The notes under the pieces were generated by a model, which did no database searches, had not been told where the DNA came from, and was given only the letters and a program-made list of their open reading frames with translations. From Plecoglossus altivelis (Eukaryota; Chordata; Actinopteri; Osmeriformes; Plecoglossidae), in the NCBI GenBank assembly GCA_036571765.1, contig BROE01000020.1, positions 18,024,430 through 18,088,429 of the forward strand: a DNA stretch of 64,000 nt, written 5' to 3'. The translations under genes and the position numbers were made by a program. Every line of letters begins with the position of its first letter. Within the stretch, counting starts at the first letter, position 1. Positions 9,980 through 21,372 of the stretch are shown here, piece after piece.

Positions 9980-12900
9980 CTAAAGTCCTGCAGGCCATAG
10001 AAAAGACAGTCCTCCCTTCAGCCCCACCATCCACCTCCACCTCACCCCCTGCCTTACCCTAGACAGAGCCAACAGCAGCCCCTGTCTCTGGGAGGGCAAG
10101 TGGAACCAGGGCAGCCCCTGGAGTAGCTCTGGGAGATCCCGCTGGCTCCCTGTGTCAGGCTGGGCAGGGTGCGATTCAAAGGTCACCAGGGCGAAACGCC
10201 CTCCTGCACCCCCCTGCTGTTTGTCCGCCTGAATGCAGCTCAAACAGGCTGAGAAGACATCCTTGTATGGGGACAAACCCTGGTCCTTGGGTTGGTCCTT
10301 GTCCATCTCTCCCCCTCCCTCAGCCTGAGGATCCTCTCCCTGGGCAAGGAGTCCCTGTCGCAGAGGGTCCACACCCCACTGCTGGGCCTTCTCCCAGGCA
10401 GAGCGGGTCAGAACCACCAGGACCCAGCCCCCCTGGGCGTCCAGGAGCTCCAGCTGAGAGTGGAGCCAGGGCAGGGCCCCGACAGAGCCCATCTGGCCAC
10501 GGCTCCACAGATCCACACACACCCTGAAGCCCAGGGCGACAAGGAGGGAGCCCAGCTCGCACACCTGCTCAGACACAAGCGCCTCCTCTGGGGGGCTGAG
10601 GAGCAGAATGTGGCCCTTCTTACCGGCTCCTAGTCAAGCGGGAGAGATGGGGGTTACACGCACTGCAGCCAACTCCATAGACAGTAAAGTGTGTCACATT
10701 ATCAGAAGATTGCTTAGAAGAACAATGTCTCTTAGAAGATACATTATCAGCCATGAGAGATGAGCACTTCCACATGTGTAGGAGCAGTGACACAAACACG
10801 TACTTAGTCACTCACGGCGTCCACATAATGGCATTGTTAAAGTGAAATAGCTTGACGTTGCAATGATACATGCAATGATAAGTTCTATTCTGCAACTAGA
10901 GCATGTCAGGCAGGTAGCCGTAAGCCTTTGTCTGTACGTGTTTTGTAATTATGTCGTTCACTCACTCCATTCCTTCTGCAGTCCTTTCCACATCCATCCT
11001 GTCAGACAAAGATTTCAAGTTCAAAATTAACCAACTTGAACAAGGACGTCCTTGTTTGCGAGTCCGTGCCAATCCTATCAGTGTGATGTGCGTGCGTGCG
11101 TGAAAACCATGCACAGTGCTCTTTCTGTGTGACCTCAAATTCCCAAATGTTGTAAATAAAGTTCAGAGACAAAAGCTCCACAGTGCGAACACACGCAGCA
11201 AGAATGTGAACCATTGATTGGAAAGAAGAAAAAAAGGAACCAGGCAGCAGCTGAACAGTTGAAGTTTGCATGACTCCTGAATGGGAGGAGTCTTTCACAT
11301 CATACTCACGTTTCACTGTCCTCTGCAGGAAATAGACTCCAAGTCCAGCTAGGCAGACTAGCAGCACCATAGCTACAACCAGTAGACTCATCCGCCACCT
11401 ACTGGCTGAAAGGAAGAGATGACGTTATATCTGGAACATGACTGATGTTTTAAATCCAGACTGCAAGGTTGTAGGCTTTTGTTTTAGACAACTACACCAA
11501 ATAATCCATCAGTTAAAGAAGCAGACTGGTACACAGAAAGGGTGGGCAACCCTGGTCCTCAAGGACCACTGTCCTGAAGGTTTGACATATTTCCCTGCTC
11601 CAGAACACCTGATTCTAGTAAACGGGTTGTTATCAAGCTCGGTGGAAGCCTGATAACGAATCTTCATTCATTAATTGTAAACAATCCATTTAATTTAAAT
11701 GAAACAATGCGTTTATAATTAAAATACTTACTATCTGGATAAGGACAGAAGGGACCCATATTTTTGTCCATTCCTTGTATTTTCACCTGTATACACACAC
11801 ACACACACACACACACATTTATAATACATTCAGCTTCTTTCCAATTCAATGATTGAACTTGCTCTGCTAACATATAGTAAAGTCTTCTCCAACCCAAGAC
11901 AACATTGTCCACAAAACACTCCGACACTACAAGACTCAAAAGAAAAGCTCTCCTGCTTGGTGATTTCAAATCATATTTTTAGAGAGTCCACTGTTGTCAC
12001 AAACAGAACCAACATCAGCACCGTACCATCATACATAGGTCCCCACTAGGCTCTACGTCTTCAAACGCTCCCTTCACCTGCTGAGATGAAAGAGACATTA
12101 AACCTTCACCTTCATTATGTTTCATACATGTTCTATGTTTACGCACTTCCCTGCCACAGGGAATTCTGTGCTTGTATATCTTGCATGGCAAATAAAACCG
12201 GTTCTGATTCTGAAACCATCAGATCACAGGTTGGCTTATTAGCATATGGACTCGACAGTATTCCTCCGAGGACCAAATGAATCGACGAAACAGACGAAGA
12301 AATAAAAAGAACGACGGGAAACAGTCCGTCGAATTCTGTCTGGTTACCCAGAATCCTTGGCGGTTTTCCATCCATGAGCCGTGGACCAGATTCTGTCTGG
12401 AGCCCCCCTGCTCCATGCACCGGCTCACACCTGGGCTCCTCTGGCAGAGCCACACCCTCGCGTCCAGCTTACAGGGGGCCGACACGTTCCAGAGGAGCAT
12501 GCTAGCGCCGCTGTTCATCTCGCCTCGCGCCACGGCCACCGACACGTTCTCCCAAACGTTACGCTGAAAGCGTTCTTGAACAAACGGAATCACATCTAAG
12601 TGTATCTTCTTGCGAAATACAGCAGTAAGAGTAGATAGGTAAACATGAGGATATGCAGATTGCTTGTAAAAAGGGCAATGCAAATCAAGCTTCAAGTCTG
12701 ATTGGATGACTAGTTTCAGACTAACCACGGTTAAAAAGACAACACAAACAGAAGGAATGGATGTTTAGCTGCAGCGTCTTACCTGCCCTGAAGGGACAAT
12801 GTCTATATCGGTGTGACCTCTCATCTCCTTTCTCCCACCACATCTATGGGCGCGCGCGCGCACACACACACGCACAAACACACGCACGCACACGCACAAA

Positions 12901-14956
12901 CACACACACACACACAGAGTTCAGAACTGGGTTCCTAACATATGAGGAGGCCCCTACGTAAAAGCTTGTTTAACTACAATAAAAAGTAACCAGTAACAGT
13001 CTAAAATAAGTATATCTTTTAATCAAACTAGCTGATGATTGACTAAGTTCAAACGTGCAATGAGGTAGTGTTGATGTATGGCAGAATACAAAGAAGAGCC
13101 GTACCTGAATACACATACAAGGAGTGACGGAGTGCAGCGGCATGAAACTCTTATTCCACCTCTACACACATAAAACAAAAACCTGTTAAAGACAAGCCAG
13201 GAGAACAAACGAAAGAAGAAGAAACGACGGAGAAAAACGGCAACTATAAATTTCTGAAAAAAAAAACATCTTGACGACACAATGGGACAACACTGACCTT
13301 GCAAATCCCGCTTCTCTCGTGCTGTAGACACATTATTGGAAGGGGCGCGCTGGAATTCTTGCTTTCAACTGTCAGATTGACCACGCCCCTCACCTGGTCT
13401 ATTTTACCGCTAAATATGGGGACTGACAAGCACACAAGCTGATTTAACAGGGCACATCTAGCTAGGCTACAGCCAGGCGACACAAACCAAAACTCTCGGC
13501 ACCATAGCAAGGTAAATAGAAAATTCAAGTGTACATTATCAGGACAGGTAGGTGATAACAGGTAACCTACTCTAATAGAAAAACTTTGTAGGCCACATTG
13601 CAATTCCGCAATTTAATTCGAACATGAGTAGAGAGCAGAGGTAAGGAACGTCACTTACCCTCACAAGCAGGTACACTTCGCTGAAATTCTGTGGAGCAAA
13701 CTAGTAAGGGCAGAGATATGCGTTAGTCATTCTTTCACAATCACATTGCTCTCATCATACAGTAAGCGGACAGAACCCTCCAAAAAAGGTTCTTAAAAAG
13801 TTTTTACAGTAAAACTGCTTAGTACCATTGTCGACGGAAGGTACTTTCACCGTTCGGACCTTGGATCCCGCCATCACGGTCACTTTACTGCTGAATTGCA
13901 CTATCTTCGGTTCGCACACCACCAGTGACAGCTGCGCAGCCTAGACGATAAAAAGCTGAATCACACACACGCCACAATGTACGCCAACAGGCAATTACTG
14001 ATGGTCAGTATATCACTAATACCTCCGTTGCAGTCGTTGGTGTTAGTTTGACATTGATTTTTTTACACGCTGGTATCCCGGGTTCTGGACTGTAGCACAC
14101 CACCACGTTCGCTGCGAAATACGCAGAGATATGAGGATGAGCGAAGTGTATACATTAAAACACGGGGTTTGAGAACCTTTTCTGTGAGGAATGTGTTCCT
14201 CAAGCTTTTTAAAAAATTTATTTGAGCTCGGATTCATTACCATCATCATCATCAACCCGAACACCAAAGTTTTCTTGATATCCGCTCTCTTCATCGTCCC
14301 CGCTGTTCAGCTGGATACTGATGTCTATGCAGGGGAAGCATGTATTCCTATTCGGTGGTTCCGTTGGGCAGCAGAGTTTAACAGCTACCTCCAGGTCCCT
14401 GATAACTTCAAACCCAGACTCCTTGTCCGTTGGGAGAAGGATAATATCTGATACAAACAGGAGAGATACGAAAATAATGCGTGTGGGCACGAGAAAAAAA
14501 GAAGGAATTGAGACTAAACACAATTTAGTCCAGCGTGTATGGAATGTGAGTGGGGCGTGTGCGCGTGGGCGTGTGTGTGCGTGTCGGGGTGTGTTATTAA
14601 AAAGATGTAATTAAAATATAAAATGGGGAGCTTACCTTCAATCTCGCAGGTAAGACCCTGATAATAACAAAGTACAGTACAATCAGTGCTTGTTTATCAC
14701 TACATTTGTAGCTTAAGTCAAATGAAAGTATAAACTGCCATGTATTATACATAACTATCTAGTTTTCATTTAATTTTCGACCAGGGACTCATGACTCAGG
14801 AAACACCATAAAAATTGATTTAAAAATCGGTAGCGTTAAGCCTACCTGTGAACATGTGACTTGTCCGCACAAAGGTCCTTCGATCATGTCCAGCGCAAGA
14901 GTTGAAACACCAGCCAGTAGGACCGAGTATGACAACCAGAACACTGTCGACTTCAT
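9980..14956 (-). CDS. il17rc: Interleukin-17 receptor C-like (SEFIR-domain cytokine receptor)
   Basis: Thirteen exons: 14956-14846, 14657-14636, 14447-14241, 14111-14023, 13940-13826, 13700-13659, 13422-13298, 13161-13105, 12843-12783, 12574-12348, 11786-11732, 11405-11310, 10629-9980. They sum to 618 codons plus stop. A signal peptide starts MKSTVFWLSYSVLLAG. The ectodomain has paired cysteines and the IL17R hallmark PCMCIQ (about 251-256), followed by WWEKGDERSHRYRHCPF. One membrane helix lies at about 377-397 (SLLVVAMVLLVCLAGLGVYF). The last exon encodes a SEFIR domain: GHILLLSPP, then RVCVDLWSRGQMGSVGALPWLH, then FSACLSCIQ and LPWFHLPSQ. SEFIR domains recruit Act1 by homotypic binding. 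The DLWSR and LPSQ blocks fit IL17RC better than IL17RE, as does the downstream CRELD gene. The ectodomain has acidic runs near DDDDA. The loop between SEFIR blocks is Glu/Asp/Lys-rich, and little follows the domain. Confidence 0.87.
11535..11655. mobile_element. Fragment of a dispersed fish repeat (hAT-type non-autonomous look)
   Basis: The stretch beginning GGGTGGGCAACCCTGGTCCT and continuing through CCCTGCTCCAGAACACCTGAT matches a word order I know from many teleost genomic repeats. A shorter related piece, AATCCTGTGGACCAGGATTGG, lies near 21565. It lies in an intron of the IL17RC-like gene. The family name is not certain. Confidence 0.45.
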
Positions 14957-16173
14957 TTCTTAAGTCCCCAGACCATTTCTTGAAGAAGAAATAAGTTGAC
15001 TCTCTGCTTCTCGCTGAAACGGATTGGAATCATAGGACTATCGGTGACGTGAAAAATGTGGGACATTTTTGGGGGGCAAAAATTCGTTGATAGTCATTTT
15101 GCAGTATCGAAAGAAGATTTAGGACAGAAATATTCCACGTAATTCTAGCAGAAATGTATTTCCAGGTTGCCCTACTTACATTTTAGAAGTGGATCCAAAA
15201 GCCTCCGAAAATATTAATCGGCATGACTGGGACGTTCTTCATCGGTTACAAAACTCATATCTTTCCCATAAGTTTGACCAGAATTTAGTTATTTCCAAAA
15301 GGCTGCTTTACTTGCGTCATGTTCCAGGTAAGTGGGTAGACAACAGGAAAAGTTCACTAACTAGTCACCAATTAAACCCCGCCCTACTCAGGTACGCTCG
15401 CACACACTGATCTGGTCGTTTACAAACAGACATAAGACCAGTGTCCAATAGTTCATGGACATTTCCAAACTCTAATCAAAGAGGGATACGGCACACAACG
15501 CGATACTGACAGAATTTGCTCACTTTTACCAATCTAAATGTGTAGCGAAGTCCATTCACTGTAATTGTGAGATATTTAATGACAAGTCTGCGTATCTACT
15601 AGGACCTGTGTACATTAGTAAGAGCTCATGCTCTGAACACGACACTCAAACCAAACAATGATTGATGGCAACAGACTGCTGTCCAGTTCAGCAGAATAGT
15701 TGCTGCATGTCCTGTAGAACAAGTTTGGTTACAGTCAGTCGAGGAATAAGGTTTCCTGCTCGCGAACAACATGTAGTCGGACTTGACTGATCAGTTGAGT
15801 TGCTAACACGTGGCAAATGGAAAATATTGTCGACATTTACTTGGAGGACAGTTGATTATTAAGGACCCTTTTTATTTGACTAAGTTTAAACAAATGTTTT
15901 CTCCTTAAACAAGGTTATCAATGTACTAGGAGTGATGTATGGTATACTGTCTCACGGCACAAATCGAAACCTGAAGTTTAAGTAGGAATGCACAGCATGG
16001 AACATGTTAGGCCAACAAATCAATGAAGCCTGTGCCAACAGTGTTGCTGGGTTACCAAGAAATAATCAAACATCCAGTTGACAGAACACTGACCTTGCTG
16101 TGTGAATCAGAGTGTAAAAGAGAACGTTAATTAAATAAAATTAAATGGAAAAACTCAAAGATAAGTTGTTTGT
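14957..16173. other. Intergenic: upstream of the IL17RC-like gene, downstream of the ITIH gene
   Basis: No supported coding sequence. A 73-codon plus-strand frame at 15189-15410 shows no recognisable motif and no splice partners. The promoter of the minus-strand IL17RC-like gene should sit just right of 14956. Confidence 0.4.
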
Positions 16174-16184
16174 TTTATTTTATT
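16174..16184 (-). promoter_or_regulatory. Overlapping polyadenylation signals of the ITIH gene
   Basis: Two overlapping minus-strand AATAAA motifs (16179-16174 and 16184-16179) about 190 bases beyond the stop codon at 16375-16373. Confidence 0.6.
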
Positions 16185-16372
16185 TGAATTCTGTTGCCTG
16201 TTGCTTGGTCTAGTCTTAAAACAGGCACAAAAAATACCCCCCCCCCACCCCCACCACACTATCGCAAAAAATAATATGAAGTTGACGTTAATCTCAATTC
16301 TACAACCTGGCTATTCCATTACCCAGATAATCATCTGTACTTAGTCACAGTATACACTGCTGCCAGCTGCAG

Positions 16373-19300
16373 TTATGAGACGGACAACTCAGTGACAGCT
16401 CCAATATGCTGTGCAGACTGAAGAGAAATGTGCAGGCAGGCAATATCAGCAGAGGAAGGCAGGCTGTGATCTGTAGCAATAGACCTGCAATAGAAACACA
16501 CACATCCTTCTTAGACGCTGCAAAAGGACATGACATCAAATCAAACAGGTATTACTGAAGGAACAGCTTGGCTGTCTCACTCTAGGTTCATCTCACACAC
16601 CTGGAAGCCGTCACCTCTGCATTGTTAATCTTCAGTTTAAAAGGAATTATAGGGTTGATTTGATAGTCCACAGGTTTTCCAGCTGTGGTAAACAGTTTGA
16701 AGTTAGTAACTGGGTCAGTACAGCTGTCGGACCTGTATTTTACTAGTGCAGGCAAAATGCTATAGCAGGTAAGAGCAAACCATAAGTGAGGCAAGATATT
16801 ACGTCTGGTGACATTTCGCCGTTTGGACTGTTGCATTTCGATAAGTCACCTATTAATCCGGAAATGTCGCCTGATGGACGTTCTCTCAAAACAGGCCACA
16901 AGAAGTTGAATCCATGGCTTTCCTTCAGGAGAAGGATTATTCGTGCGTCACCAACTTTTACGTCCAGCTCCTTTTCTGTCATTACCGCTGTCAGCCTACG
17001 AACACACATCTCCCCTTGGTCAGAATCAAAAGCTAGATGTCACAGTTCTGGACGCTACACATCATACGGACGTTATGTAAATAATCAAATGCACTTATGG
17101 CTTATCACATTGTCAATGATTTTCTAACTATTGTTCTCTAAAAAGCATGTTGTTGAAGTGGTTCTGGAAAAAGAACCTTTTTGCCACAAAGGTGGACCCA
17201 GCGGTCCAGGGATAAGTTGTGGAGTTCTGCCCATCTCTGTAGAGAAGCCTGGGCGAAGGCTGTGTGCAGTCCAGCACCAGCTCTACACTGCTGTGGTGAC
17301 GGACTGTGATCTTTTCAAAAGCAGTGTCAACAAACCATCCATTTACGACCAGCTCTGGGTGAAAAGAAGAAAGTGACAGTTCACATTCATGAGCACCAGA
17401 TCCAACCTCTTCATAACAAAGATGAACGAATGGATGTCTTGAATGCATAACCCTCGTGTTCTCTTTGGGGGAAAGAATGACCTGAAACTAAATTGAATGC
17501 ACGCACACTCACAATGAGACATTGAGATTGCATCTGCTTGATTCAACTCAGACCAAGCTAAATATTTCTGATTCATGTGCAGCATGGCTGCATATTTCAG
17601 TGTCCAAAAGGGTACAGGGTAAAAGAACAAATGAACCTGCTTTATTTCTGGGTTGAAATTGAGGGCCTTTTTGACCCTTAGGACAGGTGGAGTTGCAGAA
17701 CACGAAGAGAGCACGAGGGTGAAATAAAAGACGGTTTACCGTTTCCGGGATCCTGCAGAATTCGAACAAGCTGTGGCACTGGAACATCATAACACACAGG
17801 GAGGACTGACCTCACCGTCGGCAACAACATCCTAAGGTAGCTCACTGGGAGAAAGATAGAGAATTGAGGGAGAGAGGAAAGGAGGAGGAGGAGGAGGAGG
17901 AAAGACTCCATTACCTCAGAGATACTGTACAGTAGAGCTAGGCACAATCTGACCGGATGTTAGCTTTCAAACCCAATAACAGTATTCATAAGTAGACACT
18001 TGGAGGCACTAAGTAGGTGAAGAAGGCGATCAGAAATATCAAGTGATTGTAAACATTCAGGGAATCTCACATTGTCACTGTCAATACTACCTTTTGGGGT
18101 TGCAGTCTGTGTTTTTGAGGTCTGGGTAGCGAGTACGTAATCGGCATCAGAGTCTGTTAAGTCTAGAACTACAGTAGAATTTGTTTCAAGTTCACAGCAC
18201 ATTCAATTCAACAACATGTGAATACTGTGATTTCTCTCTTGCGTCTAAGTGTGTACAAAGTAATTACATTTGAGTAGAGTGTTGAGGCTGTGCTATTGCG
18301 TGTCACCAAATTCGAAATCATAATCGATGGTTACCTTGACCGTAGTCATAAGTAGGGTGTTTGGGTAGCAGTCCCCTTGATAAATATCCTCCTGCAATTC
18401 CTGGTCGGCCATGTTCTCCTGCAATCCCTGATCCTCCATATCCCAACATTTCAATGTCTTTCATTCTTGCCATGGTACTATGATGGTGATTAGGTGGTTC
18501 TGTGAAGAAATTCCAAAACATAACAGACAAATTGAGGGGAGCTCTGAAGTACAATCACAGGCATCATACTACAGGGACAGTGCTATCTAAACAAATGAGG
18601 TTGGTGTCTCATAGAAACAAATACAAGATAAACGTAGGCTTGCTGTAGTTTGGTTATGCCTGCATTATGTAAACTTGCTAGAGTGTTTTTGAGAATTTAA
18701 CAGATTTTTAGAAATGCTTGTATTGTAATAATTGGGTGTGCTTTTCTTGGGTAAGCACATACTGTCATGTGTGACGCAGAGCCACAGACGAAAGATTCAC
18801 ATCCTTTCCTCCACTGACAAGACGAAAGAGAAACCCCTTTTCCCTCATCTCCCAGGAGAAGCTTCTGAACCAGCAGGAGTTCAAAATGTCATTTTAAAAA
18901 ACGGACCCATCTTCAACTGATGCATATACCTCATCCAGCAATTTATCCAGCAATTGTCCCCTCTCTAGTTCACAAATCGAATCCAATCAGCCTACTTACT
19001 CATTCCAGAATTGCCAGGTTGTCCAGGTAACCCTGGAAACAATCACAGAACAGAATCATCACACAGAACATTCTGAGCACAGAACAGAATCATTGCACAG
19101 AACATTCTGAGCACAGAACATTCTGAGCACAGAACATTCTGAGCACACTTGTGAACACACATATAGAACCATCACCAGGTAGCTAGAACTAGACAGTAAA
19201 AGACTGAATTACCCCGACTGTGAAATTTTGTTCTCCTCTGGTTTAGATGTGACTCTGTTTACAAAGATACACAATCCATATAGTTCATAGTTTTTGACGT

Positions 19301-21341
19301 AACACATGTATAACTCACCATACAATATACGCATATTTCCTGTACTCATGTCCTGTGAAGCATTTTAATATGTGTGTGTGTTTAAATGGATATACGCACC
19401 CTAATAGGGTATGTAAAAGCTTACCATGAATAGAAGGTTGCCGTAGTTGCGAAGACATTCTATGGGACACACCTGGTCTGAATCTTGTGAGGAGTTTCTC
19501 TCCCTCCTGCGGCTTGTGGGCCACCTGGGTGTCATCTCCCTCCGGCTTGGTGACCACCATGGAGGTGTGTGGAGTCACAAAGCCATACTGGAGAGCCAGT
19601 TCCAGGACTGCCTTCTTTGCCTGCTCCTTTGCCGGTCCGGAATACTGCAGCCTAGCAACCACGGGGAGTCGGAGGTCATTGAGGCATTTGCGTTTTCAAA
19701 CATTGTAGACCGTGGGCATAAGCACACATTCAAATTTCAAACTGTGCATCTGAAAAGTATTCCCAACACTTCACTTATTTCACGATATATTACAGCTGTA
19801 TTGCTTTTTTCTATCCCTCAAAATGCTACACACAACATTCCATAACGATAGTGCGAAAACAGTTTTGTGGGTGCCAAATCTGTAGAAAATATTCAAACAA
19901 ACTTTTTTCACTTTGTCATTTGGACCCCCCAAAAGTGCACTGTGGTTACACTCACTCTGCATCCAGTAGCTGCTTGACTGTCAGGTAAGCCCACAATCTA
20001 TTCAGATGACTATCTGCTATTGGTTTCTTGGTTCGGGAAGATGACTTTTCGTCCACAAACTTCATCTTGCTGATTTTCTGTAAAACAAACACCCTCTCCA
20101 TTGTTGCCAGGGTACTTGTATCCAAAAATATCCATTCGTTAGAAGAAATGTAATAAAGATTAAAGCCTGATTCACACATTCTTGGTCTGGGCTTTTCATC
20201 TTGACCAGGAACCATACTCACTGATATGGCGATCACATGAGGTGATAGGTCAATTTCGTTGCTGGTCACCTGACCAGCCACCACAATCTCTGAGCCCTTG
20301 TAGTACTGACTGAAGTTAGTCTGGGTCAGATTAGCTCCTCCTAAATAGATCATCTGGATGTCTGTCAACAGGGGCGTGGCCACTTCCTCATAGAACCCCT
20401 GTCGATGACACAGAGGGATTCAGCACCTCCCCTTTTAGCTTAAGAATCCTGTGATTGGTCCTTCTAAAATGTCTGGGATATGCTATTTTGGAGGGCATAG
20501 ATTAAGTCACCAATATATATTCCAGATTCCTGTCACAGTGGGTGTCACCTGCAACTGCAATGCTGCATCGGACTCCTGGTAGATTCGCCGTGCGACGCCG
20601 CCGTTCTCTAAAGACATGCTGGTCAGGAACTCAAAGTTGACATCGAACCCGAATCCCAGGCAGTAGAGGGGAAATTTCTTGCCGATGGCTCTTCTTACGT
20701 TGGCCTGAATCGTTTCCCGGTTCACCTCACCTAGTTTGAGAACGGAAGGAATGGCACACGTTCAAATATAATTGAACCATCCTTTCATTCACCTCAGAGT
20801 CATAATTCTGAACTATGTGCAGCTAAATTGGACTAAGTTCTGTGTTTGTGTGTGTCTACGTACCAGATGTAGGGTCTCCGTCAGTGAGCAGTATGAGGAG
20901 AGAGGCGGAGCCTTCACGATTATGGCTGTTCAGTTGCTCCGCCCCTTCCAACACGGCAGCATTGATGTCCGTAGCTGAAAGGACAGTACTTAAGTCACAC
21001 CCAGTGTCACTGGTGTATTAGAGGCTATTAAACTGAGCAGCACAGAAGTGTGGAACTGAAGAAAAGATGATGGATTGCTCACATCCTCCATCTTGGATGG
21101 ATGCTGCAAACTGTTTAGCAGCATTCAGATTATCCTGGCTGGCTGGGACCAGTTCCTTCCTCCAGGTTGACACTTGGCTGTCAAAGGTGATCAGACCAAA
21201 GTAATCGTCCTCCGCAAGATCCCCCAAGATCTTCACCATCGCGTCACGAGTCTACAGGCAATCACAGTGAAGCATGTGTGATACTTCAATCATCTACACA
21301 ACTGTAGATTGTGATCTGAACACATTCTTATTCTCTCTCTT

Positions 21342-21372
<31 letters not shown>

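Noticed and set aside
13298..13321. A 24-bp micro-exon (frame AREKRDLQ) in the receptor gene
   Set aside because: Extending the exon to 13422 gives a longer open segment (VPIFSGKIDQ ... ERSGICK) that fits phases and joins to the PCMCIQ exon. The short version does not.
15189..15410. 73-codon plus-strand frame between the IL17RC-like and ITIH genes
   Set aside because: It has no recognisable motif, no hydrophobic pattern and no splice partner. It is the length expected by chance.
19425..19473. A donor site at the CCAG/GTGTGT near 19472 in the ITIH gene
   Set aside because: The following acceptor would leave an intron of about ten bases. Reading through to the donor at 19424 keeps frame and phase.
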